Positions 1 to 5,653 of a stretch of 7,693 nucleotides of DNA are shown here, in pieces (within the stretch, counting starts at the first letter, position 1; every line of letters begins with the position of its first letter). The notes beneath the pieces were generated by a model, which had not been told where the DNA came from, made no database searches, and was given only the letters and a program-made list of their open reading frames with translations. Made by a program: the position numbers and the translations under genes. Source of the stretch: Bacteroidaceae bacterium (GTDB taxonomy: Bacteria > Bacteroidota > Bacteroidia > Bacteroidales > Bacteroidaceae); the NCBI GenBank assembly GCA_024695315.1, contig JAILIJ010000208.1, positions 1 to 7,693 of the forward strand, written 5' to 3'.

Positions 1-551
1 CCCTTTTTTATTGGTAGAGTGTCTCTGTCTTTAAGATCGCTGATTGACATTTTGCCGTTGTCATCAATTTTGATTTCCAAAGCATGTGAGATGTCTGAGG
101 TGACATCTGGGTCTCCGATGGTTGCTATGAAGAAAATAGCCGTCTTATTATTTTCCTTATCATAGTTATAGCTAAATCCGATAAGTCCAGACGTGTTATA
201 GAATTTTTCTGGCACATACTGTTTGAAATCTTTTTTTGTGAACGTATGTCTAAAGAAAATGCGCGTACCCTTCATAACTGTTAGCTCCACCATGTTGTCA
301 TAATATCTATATTCCATGGGGTTCGTTATGATAGGTAGTTCCTCGCTATTTCTGAAACGTATGTTGTACTTGTATGTGCCGTTTACAGTTTTATGTTCGC
401 CAGTAATAGTAAATTCCTGCAATTTAGAAATAGAATTTTGAACAACGACACGCGACGTCCTATTGTTTTCTGTTTCCTGTTGCTCTCCATTTTTGCAAGC
501 GCAGCAAAATGAAAGAATAATTACGGCTATGAACGATTTTGTTAGATTCAT
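1..551 (-). CDS. Putative lipoprotein, DUF4738-like, 3' end cut off by the window
   Basis: An open frame reads leftwards from an ATG at 551-549 to the window edge without a stop, giving 183 residues of an incomplete protein. The N-terminus (MNLTKSFIAVIILSFCCAC) is a short basic stretch, a hydrophobic core and a lipobox-like end with Cys19 as the probable lipidated residue (Ala at -1). Three Cys in four positions make the exact cleavage site slightly uncertain. The mature part starts with a polar Gln/Glu/Asn-rich linker. It is then rich in alternating polar and aromatic residues (for example TYKYNIRFRNSEE, FIATIGDPDVTSD), which suggests a beta-strand-rich domain. Size and style recall small Bacteroidales lipoproteins of the DUF4738 type; that family assignment is from memory and tentative. 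The likely location is the periplasmic face of a membrane or the cell surface. It is transcribed divergently from map, with its own -7 box at 593-586. Function unknown. Confidence 0.8.
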   Translation of the reverse strand, partial: MNLTKSFIAVIILSFCCACKNGEQQETENNRTSRVVVQNSISKLQEFTITGEHKTVNGTYKYNIRFRNSEELPIITNPMEYRYYDNMVELTVMKGTRIFFRHTFTKKDFKQYVPEKFYNTSGLIGFSYNYDKENNKTAIFFIATIGDPDVTSDISHALEIKIDDNGKMSISDLKDRDTLPIKK

Positions 552-585
552 ATTAAAAAGTATCAGCGTTTGTTTCTTTCCGTCA

Positions 586-593
586 CAAAGGTA
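586..593 (-). promoter_or_regulatory. -7 promoter box of the leftward lipoprotein gene
   Basis: On the minus strand these bases read TACCTTTG, an exact match to the Bacteroidota primary sigma factor -7 consensus TAnnTTTG. A start about 7 bases downstream would leave a leader of roughly 28 nt before the ATG at 551. No convincing -33 TTTG/TTG element is seen 19-21 bases upstream, which is common for this promoter class. Confidence 0.7.
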
Positions 594-616
594 GCACAAC
601 TAATTGAAAAAAGCAG

Positions 617-624
617 TATATTTG
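617..624 (+). promoter_or_regulatory. -7 promoter box of map
   Basis: The bases TATATTTG match the Bacteroidota -7 consensus TAnnTTTG exactly. Transcription would start near 630, leaving a leader of about 19 nt, A/T-rich and without a Shine-Dalgarno site, before the ATG at 649. A clear -33 element is not visible. Because this box lies inside the open frame upstream of that ATG, it argues against the earlier in-frame TTG at 604 as the start. It lies only 23 bp from the opposing -7 box at 586-593. Confidence 0.7.
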
Positions 625-648
625 TGCGAAATTTCAAATAATTATTTT

Positions 649-1509
649 ATGAGATTCGACAAATATCCAAAAAATTGGCGTGTAAAGGGTGGTCAGCCCC
701 TTACAGAAATGGACAAGAAGATTCTTTTCTTCCAGAATAAAGGACACTTGGTTCCTTCTCCCGATCTTATTAAGACACCTGAGCAAATAGAAGGAATACG
801 TAAGAGTGGTGTTATCAATACTGGTGTGCTCGACCTTGTTGCTAGTGAAATTAAGGAAGGCATGTCAACTGCTGCTATCGACAAACTTGTTTACGACTAT
901 ACTATGGACCACCATGCTATTCCTGCATGTCTTGGTTACGAAGGCTTCCCAAAGAGTTGCTGTACAAGCATCAATGAGGTAGTGTGCCACGGTATTCCTA
1001 ATGAGAAGGAAATACTGAAGCCGGGAGATATTATTAACGTGGATTGCACCACAATACTCGATGGCTACTATGCTGACGCAAGTCGTATGTTCATCATTGG
1101 TGAGACAACTCCTGAGAAGAAGAAACTCGTTGATGTAGCGTGGGAGTGTTTGAAGATAGGTGAGGAGACATGTAAACCATACTGCTTCGTTGGCGACTTA
1201 GGAAATGCCATAGCTAAGCATGCTCATAAGAATGGCTTTTCTGTAGTTCGTGACCTCTGTGGCCATGGCGTAGGAAATGAGTTCCACGAAGAACCTGAGG
1301 TTGAACATTACGGAAAGAAGGGAACTGGTATGCTTCTCGTTCCAGGAATGGTCTTCACCATCGAACCGATGATAAACATGGGAGACTGGGAAGTGTTTGT
1401 CGATTCTGAGGATAACTGGACAGTCATTACCGATGACGAATTGCCTTCTGCTCAGTGGGAACACACTTTTCTCATGACTGAGACAGGCGTCGAAATTCTC
1501 ACTCATTAA
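649..1509 (+). CDS. map: Methionine aminopeptidase, type I
   Basis: Removes the initiator methionine from nascent proteins in the cytoplasm; a dinuclear-metal peptidase of the M24 (pita-bread) fold. All five expected metal ligands are visible: Asp132 (NVDCT), Asp143 (YADASRMF), His206 (LCGHGVG), Glu239 (FTIEPM) and Glu271 (QWEHTF). The substrate-side His114 sits in VCHGIPN. The product is 286 residues, about 20 more than the compact E. coli enzyme, because of an N-terminal extension of roughly 40 residues ahead of the TPEQIEGIRKSG helix; I recall similar extensions in other Bacteroidales Map proteins. The ATG at 649 is chosen over the in-frame TTG at 604 because the -7 box lies between them. 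The gene is probably monocistronic or leads a leaky transcript, since a 440-bp repeat island follows. An oddity is Cys133 next to ligand Asp132, where Val is usual. Confidence 0.96.
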   Translation: MRFDKYPKNWRVKGGQPLTEMDKKILFFQNKGHLVPSPDLIKTPEQIEGIRKSGVINTGVLDLVASEIKEGMSTAAIDKLVYDYTMDHHAIPACLGYEGFPKSCCTSINEVVCHGIPNEKEILKPGDIINVDCTTILDGYYADASRMFIIGETTPEKKKLVDVAWECLKIGEETCKPYCFVGDLGNAIAKHAHKNGFSVVRDLCGHGVGNEFHEEPEVEHYGKKGTGMLLVPGMVFTIEPMINMGDWEVFVDSEDNWTVITDDELPSAQWEHTFLMTETGVEILTH

Positions 1510-1540
1510 TGAAGTTCGAGAAAAGAGATTAAAGGGTAAA

Positions 1541-1568
1541 AGTTGATGTTGAGAAGTTGATGTTGAGA
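1541..1568. repeat. Perfect tandem duplication, two 14-bp units
   Basis: AGTTGATGTTGAGA occurs twice head to tail (1541-1554 and 1555-1568) about 30 bp after the map stop codon. It marks the left edge of the repeat island. Confidence 0.9.
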
Positions 1569-1579
1569 GGTGAAAGAAG

Positions 1580-1628
1580 ATTCTTCACTCTTCATTCTTC
1601 ATTCTTCACTTTTCATTCTTCACTTTTT
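1580..1628 (+). repeat. TTCATTC/TTCACTC/TTCACTTTT low-complexity tract, left copy
   Basis: An imperfect 7-9 bp microsatellite-like run of TTCACTC, TTCATTC and TTCACTTTT units. The same vocabulary appears in the right copy (1863-1935), inverted at 1716-1735, and as a shorter run at 5594-5626. Such tracts are frequent between genes in Prevotella genomes. Confidence 0.85.
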
Positions 1629-1684
1629 AAGCGAACACGGAAGGCACGGAAAGAACGGAAAGTGCGGCTTCGCCTTTCGAAAAA

Positions 1685-1714
1685 TTCCGTTAAATCCCAA
1701 ATTTCCGTGGTCGA
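1685..1714. repeat. 30-bp direct repeat, copy 1
   Basis: This unit begins TTCCGTTAAATCCC and ends AATTTCCGTGGTCGA. It matches 1809-1838 at 29 of 30 positions, with the only difference at 1699 (A) versus 1823 (G). Each unit carries two TTCCGT motifs that are complementary to the ACGGAA series at 1637-1660. Confidence 0.9.
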
Positions 1715-1715
1715 T

Positions 1716-1735
1716 AAAAGTGAAGAGTGAAGAAT
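1716..1735. repeat. 20-bp inverted repeat, left arm
   Basis: AAAAGTGAAGAGTGAAGAAT is the exact reverse complement of 1877-1896. It immediately follows the first 30-bp unit and is the only copy of the TTCAC vocabulary in reversed orientation in the island. It is also the start of the segment that recurs inverted at 5541-5612. Confidence 0.9.
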
Positions 1736-1808
1736 GGGCCATCCGGGGCGAGGGGAGAACACGAAAATTAAAAAAATTAAAAGAAAATTATTTTAACTGT
1801 TTTACGGT

Positions 1809-1838
1809 TTCCGTTAAATCCCGAATTTCCGTGGTCGA
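1809..1838. repeat. 30-bp direct repeat, copy 2
   Basis: Second copy of the unit at 1685-1714, offset by 124 bp and differing at one base. Unlike copy 1 it is followed by AAAAAGAAGTGACGG and then directly by the right-hand TTCATTC tract. Confidence 0.9.
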
Positions 1839-1862
1839 AAAAGAAGTGACGGATGAAAGAAG

Positions 1863-1935
1863 ATTCTTCATTCTTCATTCTTCACTCTTCACTTTTCACT
1901 CTTCACTCTTCACTCTTCACTTTTCACTTTTCACT
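1863..1935 (+). repeat. TTCATTC/TTCACTC/TTCACTTTT low-complexity tract, right copy
   Basis: A longer run of the same units as 1580-1628, ending 15 bases before the tsaD ATG. It includes 1877-1896, the exact inverted partner of 1716-1735. The tsaD leader therefore consists largely of pyrimidine-rich repeat, with only AAATAGAAAGAAT between it and the start codon. Confidence 0.85.
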
Positions 1936-1949
1936 TAAATAGAAAGAAT

Positions 1950-2966
1950 ATGTATATTTTAGCTATTGAATCATCATGTGACGACACGAGTGCAGCCGTC
2001 CTTCGTGATGGCATTCTGTTAAGCAACGTGACAGCCAGTCAGGCCGTTCATGAGGCTTATGGAGGTGTCGTACCTGAATTGGCCTCACGTGCCCATCAGC
2101 AGAATATAGTGCCTGTTGTCGACCAGGCAATAAAACGTGCCGGCATAACAAAAGCAGACCTCAATGCCGTTGCTTTCACACGCGGACCAGGCCTTATGGG
2201 ATCATTACTTGTTGGAGTGAGCTTCGCAAAAGGTTTTGCACGTTCGCTCGGCATTCCTATGATAGACGTGAACCATCTTCAGGGACATGTACTTGCACAT
2301 TTCATTCGTGAGAGCGAGGATGACCACGACCAGCCTGACTTCCCATTCCTTTGTCTGTTGGTTAGTGGTGGAAATTCACAGATCGTTAAGGTCAACTCAT
2401 ACAAAGATATGGAGATCCTCGGACAGACAATTGACGATGCTGCTGGAGAAGCCATAGACAAATGCTCTAAGGTCATGGGACTCGGATATCCGGGTGGACC
2501 TATCATCGATAAGTTAGCTAGACAGGGGAATCCTGATGCATACCAGTTCTCAAAACCTAATATCCCAGGATATGACTATAGTTTCTCTGGACTGAAGACT
2601 TCCTTCCTTTACAGCCTTCGCGACTGGTTGAAGGACGATCCTGACTTCATCGAGCACCACAAGGAAGACCTTGCTGCATCACTCGAGAAGACTATCGTTG
2701 ATATACTGATGAAGAAGTTACGTCAGGCCGTTAAGGACACTGGCATCAAGCAGGTTGCCGTTGCAGGTGGTGTATCTGCAAACAATGGACTGCGTAATGC
2801 CTACCGTGACCACGCCAAACGTTACGGATGGAAGATTTTCATCCCTAAGTTTAGCTATACCACTGACAATGCGGCAATGATAGGAATAACTGGATACTTC
2901 AAGTATCTTGATGGCGACTTCGCCACAATCGACCTACCTGCATACGCAAGAATGGAGAATAAATAA
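1950..2966 (+). CDS. tsaD: tRNA N6-threonylcarbamoyltransferase TsaD
   Basis: Catalytic subunit of the t6A machinery: it transfers the threonylcarbamoyl group made by TsaC/TsaC2 to A37 of ANN-decoding tRNAs, working with TsaB and TsaE in the cytoplasm. The product is 338 residues, normal full length for a bacterial TsaD (Kae1/Gcp family, ASKHA fold). Visible hallmarks are MYILAIESSCDDTSAAVL at the N-terminus, ELASRAH (43-49), the metal-binding NHLQGH with His109 and His113, LLVSGGNSQIV (137-146), DDAAGEAIDK (162-171), SFSGLKTSFL (211-220), AVAGGVSANNGLR (270-282) and the third metal ligand Asp306 in YTTDNAAMIG. The ATG at 1950 is supported by the family N-terminus starting immediately; AGAAAG just upstream is a weak ribosome-binding candidate. 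rsmE follows in the same direction after a 107-bp repeat-bearing gap. The last codons (MENK) overlap a short duplicated sequence, AATGGAGAAT. Confidence 0.98.
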   Translation: MYILAIESSCDDTSAAVLRDGILLSNVTASQAVHEAYGGVVPELASRAHQQNIVPVVDQAIKRAGITKADLNAVAFTRGPGLMGSLLVGVSFAKGFARSLGIPMIDVNHLQGHVLAHFIRESEDDHDQPDFPFLCLLVSGGNSQIVKVNSYKDMEILGQTIDDAAGEAIDKCSKVMGLGYPGGPIIDKLARQGNPDAYQFSKPNIPGYDYSFSGLKTSFLYSLRDWLKDDPDFIEHHKEDLAASLEKTIVDILMKKLRQAVKDTGIKQVAVAGGVSANNGLRNAYRDHAKRYGWKIFIPKFSYTTDNAAMIGITGYFKYLDGDFATIDLPAYARMENK

Positions 2967-2975
2967 ATGGAGAAT
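2951..2975. repeat. 10-bp direct repeat across the tsaD stop codon
   Basis: AATGGAGAAT occurs at 2951-2960, inside the last codons of tsaD, and again at 2966-2975, just after the stop. The second copy runs into GAGAATTAAG, a sequence that also forms the end of rsmE (3812-3821). Confidence 0.8.
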
Positions 2976-3055
2976 TAAGGTTTCGAAGAGAAGAATTTAG
3001 AGTGAAGATTTGGTTCGCGGAAACCGGTCCAACCTCAAAACCATCCAACCGTAAA
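2976..3055 (+). repeat. Gene-junction repeat, copy 1 (tsaD-rsmE gap)
   Basis: This gap carries GAATTTAGAGTGAAGATTTGG, then TTCGCGGAAACCGG, then an ACC-rich stretch ending in CCAACCGTAAAAACC. The order (AATT/TTAGA, AAGATTTG, TTCGC, GAA, ACCG) matches the rsmE-lipoprotein gap and, in its first half, the gap before the ABC ATPase. The open frame upstream of the rsmE ATG translates this repeat. Confidence 0.65.
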
Positions 3056-3073
3056 AACCTTACAAAGAAAATT

Positions 3074-3820
3074 ATGAAGGAAGTAAGATATTTTTATGTA
3101 CCTAACGCAGCCACAGAGCATGAGTTGCCTGAGGAAGAAGCCCAGCATGCCGTGCGAGTGCTCCGTATGGAGACTGGCGACGAGATGATGCTTATGGACG
3201 GCTGTGGAACGTTTTACCGTGCACACGTGTCTGAGAGCAGCAAGAAACGTTGCCTATACACCATAGATGAGACACTGCCACAGATGCGGCAGTGGCCTGG
3301 ACATCTACATCTCGCTATGGCACCAACGAAGAACATGGATCGTACTGAGTGGACATGCGAGAAGGCTACAGAGATAGGATTCGATGAACTGACCTTCCTT
3401 CGATGCAAATTTTCCGAACGTACCGTCATCAAGACTGAGCGTGTGGATAAGATCCTTATCTCTGCCACCAAGCAGAGTCGTAAGGCATGGAAACCTATTC
3501 TCAACGAGATGATTGACTTCAAACGCTTCATTGAGGAAATTAACAATCCTGATTCTAAGCTCTTCACTCATCATCCTAAGAATAAATTTATTTGTCATTG
3601 TTATGATGAACCTGACCTTGGAAGCAAACTCTTATTGAAGGATTGTCTCAAGGCTGGAGAAGACGCCCTCGTCCTTGTAGGACCAGAAGGCGACTTCTCC
3701 ATCGATGAGGTGCGTATGGCTGAGGCTGCTGGCTTCCAGTCTGTAAGTCTCGGCAATAGCCGTCTCAGAACAGAGACCGCTGCCCTTGTTGCCGTCCATC
3801 TCATGAACTTAGAGAATTAA
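3074..3820 (+). CDS. rsmE: 16S rRNA (uracil-1498-N3)-methyltransferase RsmE
   Basis: Methylates N3 of U1498 in 16S rRNA of the 30S subunit using S-adenosylmethionine; a SPOUT-class knotted methyltransferase acting as a dimer in the cytoplasm. The N-terminal PUA-like part shows HAVRVLRM (25-32). The SPOUT part shows KATEIG (97-102), SERTV (114-118), ATKQSRKAWKP (131-141), LVGPEGDFS (201-209) and SLGNSRLRTETAA (225-237); the last two form the cofactor-binding knot. From the ATG at 3074 the protein is 248 residues, the usual length. An in-frame GTG at 3002 would add 24 residues, but these are encoded by the intergenic repeat and begin MKIWFAETG, unlike any RsmE N-terminus I know, so 3074 is preferred. 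It lies downstream of tsaD in the same direction. Its final Glu-Asn-stop is spelled by GAGAATTAAG, a repeat motif shared with the tsaD 3' flank. Confidence 0.96.
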   Translation: MKEVRYFYVPNAATEHELPEEEAQHAVRVLRMETGDEMMLMDGCGTFYRAHVSESSKKRCLYTIDETLPQMRQWPGHLHLAMAPTKNMDRTEWTCEKATEIGFDELTFLRCKFSERTVIKTERVDKILISATKQSRKAWKPILNEMIDFKRFIEEINNPDSKLFTHHPKNKFICHCYDEPDLGSKLLLKDCLKAGEDALVLVGPEGDFSIDEVRMAEAAGFQSVSLGNSRLRTETAALVAVHLMNLEN

Positions 3821-3959
3821 GAATTTAAGAGTTTAGAATTAAGATTTGTTCGCTGAAGACCGTATAACCGTACCACCGTTATACCTGTCATATCGGTTCT
3901 ACCATACAAGTTCATACCCTCAAAATAGTATAACCATATAAACCGTAAAAAAATATTTT
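3821..3959 (+). repeat. Gene-junction repeat, copy 2 (rsmE-lipoprotein gap)
   Basis: This 139-bp gap contains AGAATTAAGATTTGTTC (3835-3851), identical over 17 bp to 5517-5533. TTCGCTGAAGACCG follows, as in copy 1. After that come several ATAACC/ACCGT units, including a 7-bp perfect inverted repeat, GTATAAC (3862-3868) and GTTATAC (3878-3884), and a further GTATAACC at 3928-3935. It ends with AAACCGTAAAAAAATATTTT before the next ATG. No exact TAnnTTTG box or T-tract terminator is visible. Confidence 0.7.
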
Positions 3960-5495
3960 ATGAAAAAAAATCCTACAACAAAGCATGCGAAACACTTGTA
4001 TTTACCGCTTTTAGTCTTTATGGCAGTATTTGCACTATTAACATCATGTAGTAAAAGCGATTACAAAAATGTTATCCCAAAAGAAGCACTATGCGTCGTC
4101 TCTGTTAATATAGCAGAAATGGCAAAAAAGGGAGATTTCTCTTCTTCATCTTTTCATAAGATGGCAGAAGATGTTATCTCACAAAAATCATTAGATCAGA
4201 ATATGAATTCAGTAAAGGATATATTCAAAGATCCTGAGAAGATGGGTATAGACTTTACCGAACCAATATATATGTTTGTTGTGAGTAATCAGTTTGTCTG
4301 TATGACTATGAAGGTGCATGACGAAGGTGATGTAGATGGTTTTGTCGACGAACTAAAGTCACAGGGAAAAGTCAGTGGCGTAAAGGAAAAAGACGGGCTC
4401 AAGCGCGGACTCATACTCGATGGAATCTCATACGCATATAATGACGCAATACTCTTGCTTGTTGGATCACTTGACGGTTCATCTGTTAAGACCGTGAATA
4501 ATGTGATAGACAAATTCATGACTCTCAAAGACGATGAGATGTTCATCAATGCAGACGAATACAGCAAGTTCGCCGAAAATGAATCATCCGATATGTCTGC
4601 TTTCATCGATTACCGAAAAGTGTTCTCTGCCTATCTTGCCACAACGGATAAATCCGTCCTAACCAGTGTCTTAAAAGATGGTATGTTGTCAAATGCGTTA
4701 GATGTAAACATATATGCTAAGGTTAATTTCCTCGATGGAAAAGCCGAGATGAACACGGAAAGTGTGTGTACATCAGAAAAGTCTAAGAAGATATATGCAG
4801 AGTTTGGCGATAACCTACACAAGATTGAAGGTCGATACATGAACCTTTTTAATGAGAATGCCTATACGTATGGATGTGCTGGCATAAACGGTAAATACAT
4901 ACTCGATTATATGAAGAAAAATAAAAGTGCATTACTCTTACTATTAGGCCGTTATATAGATGTAGAGCAGATTATCCGACAGGTTAATGGCGATATAGCA
5001 TTTAACGTGCAAAATGTCCAATTATTAAATTTGATGTTGGGTAGTAAGGCTGGTGAATTTACATTTAAGTGTCATGTATCAGATACTAAGTTTATGAACG
5101 ATGTGCCTGATTGGCAGAAGACACTTAGTGAATATGGCATTCAGATGAGAAAGTCTGGAGACAGTCAATATTGTTTCAAGGAGGGTGAATATTCTATAGT
5201 CTGGGGACTCGAAAAAGATGATTTTTATTTCTCTACTGTAGAAGCGTGGCAAATGAACAGCACATCTTCAAAGTCTGCTATTCTCAAGTCTTACGAAGAC
5301 GATATAAAAAATTCCTATGTTTTTGTATATTCAAATCTTGAAAAGTATATTAAAAACATTGGACTTGAAAATAAGATGATATTTAACCGATTATCATCTT
5401 GCACATACAGAAAGATATCAACAACTGAAGATTCTTATGTTATCGAGCTAAAAGATAAGAAAACTAATTTCTTGAAACAGATGATAGGGGAGTGA
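3960..5495 (+). CDS. Large lipoprotein of the DUF4836 type
   Basis: A 511-residue exported lipoprotein. The N-terminus has basic residues (KK at 2-3, KH at 11-12), a hydrophobic core (YLPLLVFMAVFALL) and a good lipobox, LTSC, with Cys30 as the lipid attachment site. The mature protein opens SKSDYKNVIPKEALCVVSVN. This acidic-aromatic lead into a VIPK...VVSVN strand is the pattern I associate with DUF4836 proteins, Bacteroidota lipoproteins of unknown function; the name is from memory, not a search. No catalytic motif, repeat or further membrane segment is evident. The acidic run that drives surface export is not obvious after Cys30, so a periplasm-facing location is possible. The ATG at 3960 is directly followed by an A-run (AAAAAAAA). 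It lies between rsmE and an ABC transporter pair in the same direction, so it could be a partner of that transporter, but the 158-bp gap leaves this open. Confidence 0.85.
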   Translation: MKKNPTTKHAKHLYLPLLVFMAVFALLTSCSKSDYKNVIPKEALCVVSVNIAEMAKKGDFSSSSFHKMAEDVISQKSLDQNMNSVKDIFKDPEKMGIDFTEPIYMFVVSNQFVCMTMKVHDEGDVDGFVDELKSQGKVSGVKEKDGLKRGLILDGISYAYNDAILLLVGSLDGSSVKTVNNVIDKFMTLKDDEMFINADEYSKFAENESSDMSAFIDYRKVFSAYLATTDKSVLTSVLKDGMLSNALDVNIYAKVNFLDGKAEMNTESVCTSEKSKKIYAEFGDNLHKIEGRYMNLFNENAYTYGCAGINGKYILDYMKKNKSALLLLLGRYIDVEQIIRQVNGDIAFNVQNVQLLNLMLGSKAGEFTFKCHVSDTKFMNDVPDWQKTLSEYGIQMRKSGDSQYCFKEGEYSIVWGLEKDDFYFSTVEAWQMNSTSSKSAILKSYEDDIKNSYVFVYSNLEKYIKNIGLENKMIFNRLSSCTYRKISTTEDSYVIELKDKKTNFLKQMIGE

Positions 5496-5653
5496 ATCTT
5501 TGATAATTAAATATTAAGAATTAAGATTTGTTCACGAAAAAAAATAATTTCTTATTTTTCTAAATTTTCGTTCTCTCCCCCGTTCCGGAGGACATTCTTC
5601 ATTCTTCATTTATCAGACTCTTCACTTACTTGTCCAATCGTAACAACAAAACT
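5496..5653 (+). repeat. Repeat-filled leader before the ABC ATPase gene
   Basis: The gap begins with A/T-rich sequence and copy 3 of the junction repeat (AGAATTAAGATTTGTTC, 5517-5533). It continues with a 72-bp segment (5541-5612) that resembles the reverse complement of 1716-1794 in the map-tsaD island: an A/T-rich run, ATTTTCG, a CTCTCCCC-like stretch, CCGGA, then ATTCTTCATTCTTCA. It finishes with TTCACTTACTTG. TAAATTTT at 5561-5568 matches the -7 consensus at 7 of 8 positions and is only a weak promoter candidate. No intrinsic terminator is visible for the upstream lipoprotein gene. Confidence 0.7.

Larger units (their letters stand above)
1510..1949. repeat. 440-bp intergenic repeat island between map and tsaD
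   Basis: No credible gene is present. In order it holds: a perfect 14-bp tandem duplication (1541-1568); a TTCATTC/TTCACTC tract (about 1580-1628); a run of three ACGGAA units (1637-1660) followed by a small GGC-TTC-GCC hairpin (1666-1674); a 30-bp unit (1685-1714); an inverted AAAAGTGAAGAGTGAAGAAT (1716-1735); a GC-rich then A/T-rich stretch (1737-1800); a second 30-bp unit (1809-1838); and a second, longer TTCAC/TTCATTC tract (about 1863-1935) running up to the tsaD leader. Both tracts are introduced by the same GAAAGAAGATTCTTCA sequence (1572-1587 and 1855-1870). ACGGAA units can pair with the TTCCGT units, and the GTGAAGAGTGAAG unit with either tract, so a transcript could fold in several ways. 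No intrinsic terminator with a T-tract and no exact TAnnTTTG promoter box were found. Confidence 0.85.

Noticed and set aside
1198..1506. Minus-strand open frame of 102 residues inside map
   Set aside because: A shadow of a strongly conserved gene on the other strand; no family features, no promoter and no start context.
1666..1674. GGC-TTC-GCC hairpin as the map terminator
   Set aside because: The stem is very short and no T-run follows; it lies about 160 bp after the map stop inside repeat sequence.
1580..1935. CRISPR array suggested by regularly recurring TTCATTC/TTCACTC units
   Set aside because: Units are 7-9 bp and run nearly head to tail, without unique spacers of constant length and without cas genes nearby. 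The 30-bp direct repeat occurs only twice, 124 bp apart.
1570..1938. 122-residue plus-strand open frame in the map-tsaD gap
   Set aside because: It is a translation of the repeats (FILHSSLFILHF and similar), has no recognisable family or start context, and changes character at each repeat boundary.
3214..3598. Two overlapping minus-strand open frames inside rsmE
   Set aside because: They overlap each other in different frames and oppose a gene with a full set of family motifs; shadows.
3862..3884. GTATAAC/GTTATAC inverted repeat as an operator or terminator
   Set aside because: The stem is only 7 bp, A/T-rich, has no T-tract, and belongs to a repetitive ACCGTATAACC stretch; kept as part of the junction repeat.
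4289..4606. Minus-strand open frame of 105 residues inside the lipoprotein gene
   Set aside because: A Ser-rich translation typical of antisense of a lysine/aspartate-rich gene; no independent support.
5561..5568. TAAATTTT as the promoter of the ABC pair
   Set aside because: Differs from TAnnTTTG at the last base, has no -33 partner, and similar A/T strings are frequent here; too weak to list as a promoter.
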